A stretch of 64,000 bases of DNA from Ascidia mentula (Eukaryota; Chordata; Ascidiacea; Phlebobranchia; Ascidiidae), in NCBI GenBank assembly GCA_947561715.1, contig OX387199.1, positions 16,869,001 to 16,933,000 on the forward strand. The letters run 5' to 3'. Positions 31,494 to 43,800 of this stretch are shown here, piece by piece. A program made the position numbers and the translations under genes. Numbering within the stretch: the stretch's first letter is position 1; the number at the start of each line of letters is the position of its first letter. The notes beneath the pieces were generated by a model, which saw nothing but the letters and a program-made list of their open reading frames with translations, searched no databases and was not told the DNA's origin.

Positions 31494-32904
31494 GGATTCA
31501 GTTATTTTGCAGCGGACAAAAAGTTACGTTTGACCGAAATCAACTCGCGTTTAATTAATTAGCCGAGCGAGACTGGCCGAGAAAAAAAGTACTTGACAGC
31601 GAACCACAAAACTTCGTGTTTACGGAAGCGTATCGTCTTACAGCGCACGAAAATCGTCGTGTTCACGGAAGCGTATATGAAGGTGCGCGGCCATGTTCGA
31701 CAAATATTTTTATTATGCTTTTGTGCTCCATTGTGTACTAAGGACTATATGCGATCCGCGGGCCTTTTATTCAGTCCAGTCGAAATGGTATTCCCGCTGC
31801 AGCTTCTGAAACAGGAAAATTAACAATGTAACCCAAATAGCATTGTGTAGCTAATCTATATATCTGTATATACCAAATTAAGTGTAATTAAATCTGTGCT
31901 AATGAAACATAGTAATCAGTCAATCAGACAACCAGTCAACTGCACTGATGAGACTTGGAGGAACGGAGACGGTTTTGTCAAAGGAGAGAGATGTAAAAAC
32001 ACTACAGGAGATTGGTAATTTCCAACACAATTTACACCAAGAAACATTTTCAAACAAAATAGCCCGGGAATTAATTTTTTAACAGTATATTTTTTGCGCC
32101 ATCACAATTCCCTTACTTGTGGGTGATTTTCGCTGTCAGTTAATTGATATGATTCGCGTACTAACTCCGTAGCAATATTGTGTATTTGCCTCATATAGTA
32201 TTCCTTGTTGGCACAACAACCAGCCTATTGTGTTTCTAGGCCAAAATCTTGAAATACTTTTTTATAGATAGAAACATTCGGATAAAATGACCGAAAGCAG
32301 GCGAGCGTTGCAAGAAGCAAAGCGCATGGAAACGGAACATCGGATACGCTAGAATGATATTCACACAAAATTTGAGGAACTGGCTCGATAGCGCCAACTG
32401 CTGGCAGAGGTTCGCGATTGTAAAATACTTTGCAGAAGCAATTGATATTGTCATTTGTTTCCCAACGTATATTCGGATTAAATTTTGCTTGACTTTACTA
32501 CTGATGTAAGAAGTATCAGCATGGCGCCAGGCAACTGCTGCCATCACTTTTGATTAGCAGTTTCTCATTTTGAATTGTTTGACTCACAAGTTTTAAAGAC
32601 AGGCTAGATACGTCACGCTACGTCACTCAACCTACACGTACCGCGTCACTCATTCCGTTACATCTTCGTCAGTATGACGTAACGCCAGTAACGCCGAGCA
32701 CTCATCCGGTAACACCTGTTCTTCCATCTCCTGACGCGAACTCCGTATTGTGGCAACATTCTGCCAAAAAGGTGTGTGACGCCAGTGATTGGTTCGTTGC
32801 GTCATAGGGTATGACGTAATATACGATTTATTTTAGGACAGAGACTTCTTGGAGGATGAAGAGTTTTCCTGGACACTTTAAAGCGTTCTCATCACCAAGA
32901 AGTG
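31494..32904. other. No gene recognised
   Basis: Upstream of the sulfotransferase gene. 31950-32025 could encode a short exon-like piece (CTDETWRNGDGFVKGERC, then TTGDW before a possible donor), but nothing supports it. 32240-32440 has a broken coiled-coil-like frame on the plus strand. GACGTAAC-rich sequence lies at 32600-32850. Confidence 0.3.
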
Positions 32905-33440
32905 ACGTCATGAGGAAATTGATTGATTATAATTTTTAGGATATTTTAAATTGTTGATGATGAATCTCAAGAGAATTTGGACGAGTAACATTTCATTTGC
33001 TGTCCACAAACAGTATATTATGAAATATTGCGACTTAAACGCTCTAATCTATGTAATCGGTGTTCAGTATTTTTTGTTGTTGATATTACTACCAGTTTCT
33101 TATGATGTGTTTTTTGCTTTGTATTTCGGGAACGGGTGACCTGACGTAATGCTTGGCTTGCGTTAAAGAAACATTCAATTCACTGTGCCGATTGCGTCTT
33201 TCCAGTATTTCCTATTCCTCGTACCTTCTTGTAGTCACATACAACGTTAGTAGCAAAAAAAGTTTTGTGAAACATGCCTGCTTGGAAATTTTTGTCATAC
33301 ACATATGAACTTTGGTGGTATGATTTTCAGGCACATACTGCTGGTTTTAAAAAAATACATAAAGCTTCTTTCGTTACTGTAGATTTTATTGCACGTGTAT
33401 TTCAGTTGCAATTGATAGCAAACATAAGCAATCAAACTTT
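32905..33440. repeat. Dispersed repeat, empty-site copy
   Basis: Matches 50556-51810 along its whole length except that the second copy contains a hAT element. Here the site reads GCTCTAATCTATG without duplication, so it records the state before hAT insertion. Origin unknown. Confidence 0.7.
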
Positions 33441-33935
33441 TCGTGCAATAGGAAATTGTGGTAAATGATCATGATAATGGAAAAATTTGCGTTATTTTGC
33501 CATATCATTACATAGGAATAGTAAGAAATTCTGACTATTTCCTCGTCAGCTCTGAAATATGCAAATAGCCTACTACACATCGAATTTAAGTCATTTTAAT
33601 TTGTGACCGGACTAATATTTGCTTTTGTGCTGGAATGGAAGTATATTTCCGTGATTTAGCGACTGAAACGTTACCACAAAAATACAATAAGCAGAGGGTC
33701 ATATACCGCTCATACATACGAGACCTCATCATCTTAAATAAATACTGCCGAGGTATGCCATGGGCGTCATTAGTAAATAATTAACAGGTCGTTTAAGTTT
33801 GTGATTGCTATTGTACGAATGAACCGTCTTGACCGGCTTGAAGCTCAGTTTTAAGCGCAAATGATTTGTATTTCACTTTTTGCCGAAACAGTTGGTAAGC
33901 ATCTCTTCACTACAATGTACAACATCAGTGTTGAT
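33441..33935. other. No gene seen
   Basis: Spacer before the 3' end of the LRRC8-like gene. No motif noted. Confidence 0.3.
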
Positions 33936-34023
33936 TTCTGATGAGGTTGATTTAATAATATCGGAAATCATAGTTTTTACTTTTTCGTAATTCTGTAGTT
34001 CTTCCGGCCATTTTCGCACAAAA

Positions 34024-35169
34024 TCATCCAGACCCTTTACAATCTACCTTTGCGTAAAATCGGAAAAAACTCTTGTCATTCTCTTTTACTCCTTTTTCGC
34101 GATTTTTTTTTAGTTCTTGTTTTAATAAAGCTTCTGTGGTCTTATTTTGAAGTTCTTTCTGAGTTTCTTTGAATTTGTCAACTCGTCTGATGTCACCATG
34201 GGCCGAGCAAATTTTTAAAAACAAATCTTGGTCACTTACACATGTACTGTTGTAACCCGCTGCTAACACCCCTATAAGGTGAAGCAGTACAGCGCTTGTT
34301 TGTACTGAAATAGTAACCAAATATATGTTGCGGGACGTGTAGGCGCAAGTAAATTCATGGTGCATAACCCTACAACCAAATGTGCATGACACCTTAGTAA
34401 AGTAATGCACAATCGATACGCCCAAGACACACAGCCATCCTACACAAATCAAACCAGACATATAATTTCTTATCTTGTAACAAATTAACGTAATTTTTCC
34501 ATCTTTTGACGCACATGTTGTGGCCTCAGAGCTTTGCTGGTTATGAGCACAAAGTGGTTGATCTTCTGATGAAGTCGATTCGTAAGATGCGACAGAACTG
34601 CTTGCCAAACCGGTTTGTTCGTTTGGTTGTGAGGTAGTAGGAGATTGGTCACTTTTCGGTGATTCCAGAATGCAGCAGAACATAGAAACAATTTCTCTAT
34701 ACAATAGACGTTCTGTCTTTTCGTGTTTTGGCGTTTCTGTACCGCTTATGGTTGTTGCTGTTAAAATTATGTTGCTAACTTGTTCATCCAGCTCTTCAAC
34801 TAATTGCATTTTTTTAGAAAATGACAAGATAGAACTTGCACACCTAGGAACGTATTCCCACCAATTGTCAGCGACATATAAAACAGTACAAAGCACGAAT
34901 CCAATCCACCAGGTGTTCATTATAAAATATTCCTTTGCACGGTCTACACACTGGTTGCTAACAAACTTTTCTACTGGCTCATCATAGGACTGGTTGAATG
35001 AAAAATTTGCGGGAACACAAACTATTCTCTTTGCTGTGGTTTCATAAAAGAATAAAACGCTGATCGTTCCCAACACACTTAGTGAAAAAGATCGAAGTGA
35101 TTCCCACCAAGGCTTCATTTTTTCTGCGGCAAGCAGATCTCTCCACACGAAAGAATTTTCAAACAACAT
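34024..35169 (-). CDS. LRRC8-like channel protein, C-terminus altered by frameshift
   Basis: Starts MLFENSFVWRDLL at 35169 and runs 381 residues (an earlier ATG at 35259 is less likely). KMKPWW, helix 1, loop-1 cysteines (CVPANFS, NQCVDR), helix 2, VPRCASSILSFSKKM, a polar linker, helix 3, loop-2 cysteines (CTFGCRV, FTCAY), helix 4 and DLFLKICSAHGD are all present. One extra G near 34030, against the copies at 15.3 and 36.8 kb, turns VDCKGLDDF into VDCKGSG and stop. About 35 residues of tail (DDFVRKWPEELQNYEKVKTM onward, in another frame to about 33935) are lost. The channel core is complete, so the gene may still work. Confidence 0.75.
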   Translation of the reverse strand: MLFENSFVWRDLLAAEKMKPWWESLRSFSLSVLGTISVLFFYETTAKRIVCVPANFSFNQSYDEPVEKFVSNQCVDRAKEYFIMNTWWIGFVLCTVLYVADNWWEYVPRCASSILSFSKKMQLVEELDEQVSNIILTATTISGTETPKHEKTERLLYREIVSMFCCILESPKSDQSPTTSQPNEQTGLASSSVASYESTSSEDQPLCAHNQQSSEATTCASKDGKITLICYKIRNYMSGLICVGWLCVLGVSIVHYFTKVSCTFGCRVMHHEFTCAYTSRNIYLVTISVQTSAVLLHLIGVLAAGYNSTCVSDQDLFLKICSAHGDIRRVDKFKETQKELQNKTTEALLKQELKKNREKGVKENDKSFFRFYAKVDCKGSG

Positions 35170-35530
35170 GATTGTTACCAACGGTTTTGAAAAGAAACTC
35201 GAAGTTTTGTTGCACGCTAACTGTACAGCAAGACCTTGCAATTCCAAATGTGTTTGCAATGATAAAGCTCAACTGAACTGTTTTGATCCAGTAAATATTA
35301 ATTTAAAGTTGACGTCGACACTTTCGGTAAACTAGAAATATTGATTTAAGGTGCCTACGTCACAACTTCCCTCTTACAAATGTTTTCCGTTCAACCAGCC
35401 TCTAATAAACGCTACTAAACATTTGCCTCAAGCAAATTTGATATTTGTAGGTTTGGAGCAACATTTTACATAATTAGTTTATTGTTACTTGCACTTGTAT
35501 TTTATATGTCACAATCTTCAATTCTGTAAT
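35170..35530. repeat. 5'-flank repeat of LRRC8-like genes, copy 2
   Basis: Same block as 19780-20130, upstream of the minus-strand gene at 34 kb. Confidence 0.7.
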
Positions 35531-35539
35531 TGTTTGTGT

Positions 35540-35960
35540 AAACAATTCTTTCTACAAACGGGTAACAAGAAATGGACGACCACACTTGTTGTTAAATACT
35601 TGTTGTGCTGCTTCACAGTATCCTTCTAATCTTTCCATTATGAAACAAAACATATGATGTGTTCCGCTTTGCCAATCCATTATTGTATAAAATAGTTGAT
35701 CTTTGCACAATCACTACTGACTCGGTTAGCGATATGCTGATTAAATGCTGTTATAAATCGTGTATAGTTCACAGGATTGCTGTCCAAATACAGTAATTTA
35801 GGCTTAGGCAAGTCTATCCCATATTTAGCACCGTGGCCACATGGCATAAATCACTGACCATCAAGCGTGCCTATCGGTTCATGTACACAGTTGGATTTTC
35901 CTATGCTCTGTCGGAAGAGATGCTGTTTCGTTGGCACGTCTGTTTGATCTGTAAGTACAC
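35540..35960 (-). mobile_element. BEL/Pao gag fossil
   Basis: The minus strand has LPKPKLLYLDSNPVNYTRFI followed by ANRVSSDCAKINYF-type sequence, resembling the DUF1759 gag region of BEL/Pao elements. Broken fragment, no LTRs seen. It lies just upstream of an LRRC8-like gene, on the same strand, as does the one at 57.3 kb. Confidence 0.6.
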
Positions 35961-36149
35961 AGAAGAAGAGTATTGACAAGAACACAATATTTAATTAGAA
36001 ATACCTTTTCTGTATGCAAATTACAACACGAAGTTTATACCAAGCACAAAGATGCGCTGATTACTGTATCGTAATGCTTCACTGGCTGCAACGCCCCAGT
36101 AATCGCAACGTCACATGTACAAAAAAAGCGCGTCCAACTCTAATGTGGG

Positions 36150-36745
36150 CTCGATTTGCAACTTACGCCTCCGGGAGTGTTTGACTTTGGAAACCCTGAT
36201 GGTTGGAGCAGGCTGAGAAGATTTGAACGCTATCGGCATGTTTGCAGAAACAGGTGAACCTTTCGCTTTGCTTGTTGGGAAGCAAAACAGAAGATGTAGT
36301 TTCGTCGTTTGGGTTAAACACAGAACAAGCAACCGATTATGATCTTGTGGTCTCGAAATTTAACGACTATTTCACTGTTCGAGTAAACGTTACATATGAA
36401 CGGGCGGTATTCAACAGAATGGAACAAAACACAAAAACTCTGTGGAAGAATTCATAACTTTATTGTATGCTCAAGTCGGTAAATGTAACTATGGCGAGCT
36501 TAAAGAGGAAATTATAAGAGGCCGCATTGTTGTGGGAATACACGACAAATCTCTAACTGAAAGGTTGCAATTGGATCTGAACTGTCTCTTCCTAAAGCTA
36601 TAAAGGTTGTGCGTAACACAGAGTTTGTTAAGAAACAACAGGCTGTACTTTGTCTTGCGGGACCAAGTGCTGATGTGGACCTGGTCCGCAAGCAACGATT
36701 GTTGATAATGCAACGCGAGAGCAATCGATGCAGATCCTGCGGCCG
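36150..36745 (+). mobile_element. Ty3/gypsy gag fossil
   Basis: Degraded gag with blocks such as YERAVFNRMEQNT, EEFITLLYAQVGKCNYGELK, RIVVGIHDKSL and FVKKQQAVL, typical of gypsy gag before its zinc knuckle. No LTRs or pol seen. Joined abruptly at 36746 to an LRRC8-like fragment on the opposite strand. Confidence 0.7.
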
Positions 36746-36746
36746 A

Positions 36747-37060
36747 TTCATCCAGACCTTTACAATCTACCTTTGCGTAAAATCTGAAAAAACTCTTATC
36801 ATTCTCTTTTACTCCTTTTTCGCGATTTTTTTTTATTTTTAAGTTCCTTCCGAGTTTCTTCGAATTTGTCAGCACGTCTGGTGTCACCGTGGGCCGAGCA
36901 AATTTTTAAAAACAAATCTTGGTCACTTACGCATGTACTGTTGTAACCCGCTGCTAACACCCCTATAAGGCGAAGCAGCACAGCGCTTGTTTGTACTAAA
37001 ATAGTAACCAAATATATGTTGCGGGAAGTGTAGGCGCAAGTAAAATGATGGCTCATAACG
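36747..37060 (-). pseudogene. LRRC8-like fragment (loop 2 to C-terminal region)
   Basis: The minus strand runs from FTCAYTSRNIYLVTILVQTS through helix 4, DLFLKICSAHGDTRRADKF and NDKSFFRFYAKVDCKGLDE. It is closest to the 34 kb copy but keeps the reading frame there lost (VDCKGLDE). N-terminal three quarters missing. Confidence 0.75.
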
Positions 37061-37089
37061 TAACAAGCAACAAATATTTGCACATGTAG

Positions 37090-37205
37090 GCTATGTACGT
37101 TTCGTTCGTTTTTCGTCACAGTTTGATAACCACTTGCAGTGTTATCGTTTTGCTGGCACAGATGAAAAGTGTGTGGAAGAAATGCCAACCTTTACTGAAC
37201 CTGTT
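37090..37205. repeat. Short dispersed repeat
   Basis: Inverse of 57195-57310: shared TGTGCCAGCAAAACGATAAC, TTCTTCCACACACTTTTCATC-type and CATAGCCTAC blocks. A short related piece (GTGCCAGCAAAACGATAA) occurs near 12786. Confidence 0.6.
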
Positions 37206-37674
37206 GCCGAAGAAGCGACCACATAGATCCTTGGAGTTGTGTTTTACATTCTTCATCAAAATGTATAGTTTATAAGTCACAGAAAAACGGATCTTTCAAA
37301 CAGTGTTGACTTTTTGCTATTTTTTGCCATGATGTCTGAAGTATCCCCGACCACGTGACGACATAAAAAATATTTCCGTATTTTTCGACGTTACACAAAA
37401 TCATCATTGCTCCATCCAAGAATCCGTAGTTAAACATGCAATTAGCCAAAATTTACTGTATTTTGATTAACTGTGACTGATATACAACCTTACACATACA
37501 AATTGAAAAACTTGGTTTCACGAATAAATTAACTTTTTCGATTATAATTGTTTAAGCATACATAATTTAATTCCAAAGTTCCCGTTAACGTTTGATGGGG
37601 ACAAAAAGCTTTTATGCTGGAAGCCTCTTAACAATACCTAAATTGTAACGAAAAATACCTTGTTCGAGGTATCC

Positions 37675-37815
37675 CCTTCAACCCAATGCAGAGAAATAAT
37701 TGGAATGTTTGTACCTTTGTAAAATCAAACGAAAAGTGCTCTTAAGCATTCGGAAGAGACAGAAAATTCGGAAAGATTGATCCAAACAAACAAAACAAAC
37801 ACGCAATCAGAAAAC
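37675..37815 (+). pseudogene. LRRC8-like linker relic
   Basis: Aligns with 53665-53800 of the pseudogene at 53.2 kb (CAATGCAGAGAAATAATTG, then AACGAAAAGTG and AACACGCAATCAG). This is the cytosolic linker region only; no other part of the gene is near. Confidence 0.6.
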
Positions 37816-37916
37816 AGTTTCAATATCTTCACCACTAACCCATTCCATTACAAACGGTGGCATTATGGTTTCACGGTGCATATAAAATGAAACATCATGA
37901 GGTGTACTTTACTGTG

Positions 37917-38160
37917 CTGTTGAACGCGGGGGACTAAGGTGACACACTCCTGCGGAAAGGCAAGACCTAATGACCTCTGGCTCCGTGATAGCACTATATG
38001 GCTTCGATTATGAAAGTTTAATGTGAATGATGGTGGTGTTGAATTTCATTTGGATGTACGTAAGTTTTCTTGGGACAAATCTCACGTATGTCCTTCGAAT
38101 GTTAGATTCGTTTTGTTTGTTGCTTGACAATAAAATAAAATTAGCCTACAGATCAGTTCA
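37917..38160. repeat. Dispersed repeat shared with 63.3-63.6 kb
   Basis: CACTCCTGCGGAAAGGCAAG, CCTCTGGCT, GAATTTCATTTGGATGTA and an AATAAAATTAGCC end occur in the same order at 63330-63615. It may be the 3' end of a retrocopied transcript. Confidence 0.55.
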
Positions 38161-40891
38161 ACACGGACAAACTTGTGTTTTTATTCAAAATTATCTTTGT
38201 TTTTAGGACATTTAATTACAAATGCAAAGCGATCTCTAATTTTATCAAATACCCGGAAATATATTTTTTTTCGACAGGAGAGTTTTTGGTTGAAGTCATC
38301 AAGATTAAGGATAGAAGATCTGATGCACGAGGCTGTGCGACGCTGCGGACCAACGATTTTTTCAATCACAGCTATTTTTACTATGTCTGCCGAACCCGAC
38401 GTCAACGTCGCCTGCAGGATGAACTCATTTCCAGTCGACTTTGCAAAAAGCAAACGCACCAAATCGTTTTTTCGGTATATAAATAAAAAAAAACGTGCCA
38501 GAACAGCGCCCAGTTGAATTAAAACCGCTATTCGTGCAGACAAGACGATATGCAAAATAATGGGTAAATATGTAAAGATTTCTAAAAATATAATTCCTCC
38601 ATGCAAACGGGGTGTCTTGGTTGGCGTGAAGCACCTCTCGCGTACTTCAAAACTAAATAGGAATGACGTAAAAGAATGGCTACAAAAGCAGGTCAATGTT
38701 CGGGTTTGTACAATATTAAGTAAGTGATGAAAAATTTTTACACAACCCATATCTGAGCTTGAAAGCAAAACTCCTGCAGTTACAAAATAAATGATATTAT
38801 TTTCCCTCTGGGCCGTCAAAACGCACGTTTTCTCGTTCGATGTACGCTGGAAAAATAAGAATTGCACACGTTAAATAACTCCCTGGTCCTGCGCATTTAA
38901 CTGAAACGTACGTTTGACACGTGTCACCACTTGATCGGCAGGCAAGAAGCGCCCCGCACGAAGCTGTCAATCAACTTGCGACCAACGTCATGATGATGAA
39001 AATATTTGAATGCTGAAAAGCAAATATGAAAGCCGATTGTCAAACTGTTGAAGACGAAGACCGAGTACTGAAAAATAAATCTGCAGGGAAACGAGGCAAG
39101 ATCTTATGCAAGGTTGATATAACACACTGCACAATTTCATCAACATTACCATGTTTTTTTTGAAAATGATGAGTCAACACAACCTCAAAACATTCACTTT
39201 AAATCCGCGCTATCACAAAGCAATCTGTTGATCATAAAAACAATTCTCTTCATTTACTTTAATTGTCCTGTCCCCGATTTTGACTTCTAAACCAATATCG
39301 TCGCGGGGAAGAGAGGAGATTTTATTCAGTCAAAACCAAGGATTTTTTGTGGCTATAGTTGACCGTAGAAAATCAAACGCAATCCTGATCAGGTATTAAT
39401 TTTCGGTCACTGAATATAGTTTTAGTGCAAAATAGCAAATATAGGAGTTTACAAGTTTTGTTTGAAAGAACTCCAGTGTTCCAATTCAGTGGCGGTTACG
39501 CGCGTGGTAGTACATCAATATTACAACACCGGAGCAAACGTGAGAGGTAGGGCTTCTCATAAAGACCATCGTATAACACAACGTCATAAAAACGGTCAAT
39601 TGAAAGCGGCGATTGATGAGGATGTCCTTTTCAACGGTTAAAAAACATTGGGATGTTTGTTGTTTAAATTTTACACAACGATGATTCAATTTTGAAAGGA
39701 TGTTGTTTAGATGTGAGACAATGAAATAGGAAGTGTCAGTTTTAAATGTCAGAATGCAACAGCAGGATGCTAACAATCCCTATAATTAGTGCGGCAATCT
39801 GTGACTATGTTTGCTGCTGCCGATGCTATGTGGTCTGCTAATGTTTTGTTGCAGAGTTATGAGTATAGTTCGATATTTTGTCTCATTTGCAAACAAACTT
39901 GTCCAATCTTTTGCAGGTATGAGTAGATTGACTGTTACAAATCTTTTCAACAAACATTGTAAAGGCGGTGAACTCTGGTTACTGAACGAGTGAAACTTGC
40001 AGAAATCGTTGGTTGGTCATTAGGAGGTTAAAGACGGATCACGACTGGATCCGCTTTCTTGTCTCCAAAATAAAAATGAGACTAAGGTTTGCAAATAATT
40101 TTAATTCTCTTGTTAAATAATATCTACATTTTATGGCAAAAAAAACACGATAAAACCAAGGTTGATTTTTTGTACTTGCATCAGAAACGTGGTTGAACCA
40201 TTGTAAATATTGCTGACAAATAAACTTTGGGTTAATCGAAACAATATAACCCTTCCAATTACCAAGTACAGTTATGACGTCGCATATCAATGAACAAATA
40301 GAAACATTTTATGCGAAAATAAAACTAGCAGTTTAAGTAATGAGCCATTGACGTAATTCTGTCGCAGTGTTCCACAGACAAATAAACGTTTGGGAAACAA
40401 ACAAAAATAAACGTTTTTTTTGTCAGATGTGGGTTGACGGTGGTTGGAATCCTGCTTTCCTTTATCACACATGCTTCAGCTCAGTATAATAATAACGAAA
40501 GTATGTATTTTGTTACAAATTCAAACAATGTTTCTAAATGAATTGTGCTGATGCAAGCAGTAAATAACGTATGTTTCATTTAAAAACAATCAAGCTTCAT
40601 GAACTTTCAATGAAAAGAAATATATTGCTTAGACTTTCTTATAGAATTAGCGTAGTCAAAGAAAATATGGAGAAAATATTGTTAATAGTTGTAGTTTGTG
40701 ACGTAGGAAGCTCAGGTTCTCAGCATGAATTTCACCGAAAGCAAAACCTAGTCAAAATTGAGAAAATTCTACATTTAGATTTTACAGAAAAATTCTAAAA
40801 AACGTAATAACGCTTCTTGCGACTCACCTAATCTACAAAAAAAACCTTCGTGATCGATTTACTTTCATGTGTTGGATGTTGTTTTGTGCAG
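38161..40891. other. No gene recognised
   Basis: Frames at 38173-38517 (plus) and 38181-38867 (minus) overlap each other and show no family motif. The minus frame has hydrophobic stretches that could be chance. Upstream exons of the LDLa receptor should lie somewhere left of 40892, but I could not identify them. Confidence 0.35.
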
Positions 40892-43800
40892 AGTTCACTT
40901 GCGATGATGGGAGTAGGGTGAGGGCTGAGTGGTTTTGTGATGGCTACCCAGATTGCAACGACAGAAGTGACGAGAAACCAGCCATCTTTCCGGAAAATCC
41001 CACCAGTCCTTACATGAAGTAAATGTCGCTTAAATGTGTTTTGTTGTTTGATGTTGAACAACAAGTAGACAATATGATAAGGGGTTGACTTTTTGTAAAA
41101 TTAACGAAATTCAAACAAGGACATGAACACTGCGAAATATATGCTCGCAACAGTAGCGCTGTTGAGATAAAAAAGTGGCCAGTGGGAGTGAATCTACGAT
41201 AAGAATAGTCTAAATCAGGGTTGGGCAACACGCCCATCGCTTATCTGGTTTTGTGTTATCTTCACGAAATGTTGAATAAAACAGATCGCCAATTCTTTCT
41301 TCTAAGTCAAACTTATTCTTGTTGTCCAATACGTAGCTTTGTTCGATAATACAAAGAACTCCGGTTTCCTTATTGCAAAACAAAAAAGTTTGGCGCAGAG
41401 CAAAACTATTTTTGTTTATATTGGATTTGGTATAAATCCGTTACAAACATCAGGCATTAACCTATGTCAAGTTAGATGCTGGTCTTGCTATACACTTAAA
41501 CCAAGTCCGTCCAATTTTAGTCGTTATGTAAAAGCAAATCACCTCACTTTTTTAAGTCTTGAACAAGTTTCACTTATGTTCGGGTAATGACCATACAACA
41601 TTTTTGTTTCTGTCTGTTTGTGAAATATTATTCGATTTCGGGCAAAGAACATTGCATAAAACTTATATTAAGGCGCACCTAAATGCTTCCTTAGCATCTT
41701 GCCTTGGCTGCGCTGTATCTGCCGCAGGTATGGATTTGATGGCAGCCCAATGATCAATTCAGAAAGTTTGAAGCTTGCCCTTGCCAGATGATCTCGAATA
41801 TCCCTTACCGCCTTAATATCTTCTGCATTATTTGCGGCAGTCAACCGTCGACAATGTCGTTGTGCCACAGTTTTGGATTTCTTGGGTTCATAAAACTTCC
41901 CAACCCCTTTGCAACCTGATGCAAACAAAAGGTTGTGCAGCTAGGTGACAAACAAGGCACTCTCATCCGATATGATATGAAGATTTTAGACATGCTGCCT
42001 CCTGGCCACCATAAAAATCTAACAGTATCACAGTCCAATACATGGTGGAACATAGCCTACAAAGGGGCTATCGCGTCTCTTCATAAGTCTGTCATTCAGT
42101 AAAAGTTCTTAAAACATCACAGCATAATTCACACCTTTTCCGGTTTCCTCGGGTTGGTCAATGGGTGATGATGAAGATATGACACTAAAACTGCAAGCCC
42201 TAACTTCTGAGCTCCCGCAGCTAAGTGGACACAGCATTAGACCTCATTAGATCACAGTAGTGTATCCAAACGTCGCAGAGATCTTGGTGTTTCGTATCTC
42301 GCTCCCACGTGTTGAGCATAATAGCTGATCTTGGTTGGCTGCAATACCTTGGCTGCGATGCCAGAGAACTTAATGATTTCTGTGCATATAAACTATAAAA
42401 TTAAGAAACAATACCTTCACCACAAATTACGCAACAACCAAGAAATACAATAAGTTAGCTCCGCTGCCGGCAACTTCTTATTATGTCATGGACATCTACT
42501 TTGGTAGCAATGTCGGTCAGAACAAAAAATGTCGGTTCCAGCCTATAACTGATATTTAGTTTTTCGTTTCTAACCGATGTTGCGCGAAATTTAGTTGTAG
42601 GTTGTGTATTGGTGATTAACACATCTACTTTCAATCACGGCATATCCAGCCGTGCACGCACATTTTGGTATTAATGTGGTTTATTTGAAACCAAAACTAA
42701 CATACACAAGATATAAGCTCTTCATGTTTCAACATGTTCAAATACAAAATGGTAATGCATTTGTGCTTTTGTTACAGTTGCGACAACTTGTTTGACACCA
42801 GACAAAGTAAACATTGCGCACTAAGATTAAAGGAATTTTGCAAAGGGGAAATCATGTGCTATCAAAAATCGTTTTGTGGCCTTGGCTGTCCCTCCCACTT
42901 CCAGTGTCCCAATTCTGCTTGTTGGAAACGTTCGACTGTTTGTGATGTCGATCCTTGCAATGATTGTCCAGCATTTCAACACTGGAATAATGGACATGGA
43001 TTCAAATGTGTTCGGAATGGCAGGAATTGCAATCTTCCACAGATGTTTCTATGGGACGGCGTTGGTGATTGTGACGATAAATCTGATTTGTGTTACACCT
43101 CTGAGAACGGAGACGTCAGGTATTTCATAATTGTCCTATATTTTATGGTTACAAAACTGGTCAAATACTTAGCAATACAACTTACAGTGAAATAAGCTGA
43201 AACATAACATATAAAAGCTAATATGACTAAAGCAACATACAAAACAAACAGATCTGGCATATGTTATCACCTCACATACGGCAAAGACTTGTCAATAAAT
43301 CGAATTTTCTATTGCAGAGATATTCGTAATCCATCATCCTTTAACGAGAGATTGTGTTTCAAATGCACAAATGACCCCATGATTATCTCAAGGTCAAGTG
43401 TTTGTGATGACGTCATAGATTGTCCTGATATGAGTGATGAATGCAAATGTAAAGGGAAAGTCGTTCAGCAATGCAGGAATTACCACAAAACGTATTTTGG
43501 GTAATTTCTGGTGAAGAAGTCCTTTTATTTCGTTGATACAATTTAAAATTTGTTTATGTTTAGTCCCAAGCAACGTTGTGATTGTTTCGACAATTATGGT
43601 GTCTGTCACAACACAATGGGACAAATCAAAAATTCTTGTAACTCAAAAGCTGAAATCTGCGACAAGCTTTTACATTGTAAAGGAAATTCCTCGTGTGAGT
43701 ACCTTTGCCCCTCACACTTCCAGTGTCCGAATTCAGAGTACCTCTGCCCCTCCTACTTCCAGTGTCCGAATTCAGGTTGTTGGAAACGTTCATCTGTCTG

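Noticed and set aside
31945-32030. CTGATGAG motif that looks like a hammerhead start
   Set aside because: No GAAA follows a stem II hairpin; the sequence reads better as chance or a decayed exon.
38181-38867. 228-residue minus-strand ORF
   Set aside because: It overlaps two plus-strand frames of similar length, has no motif, and its hydrophobic stretches are those expected of AT-rich DNA.
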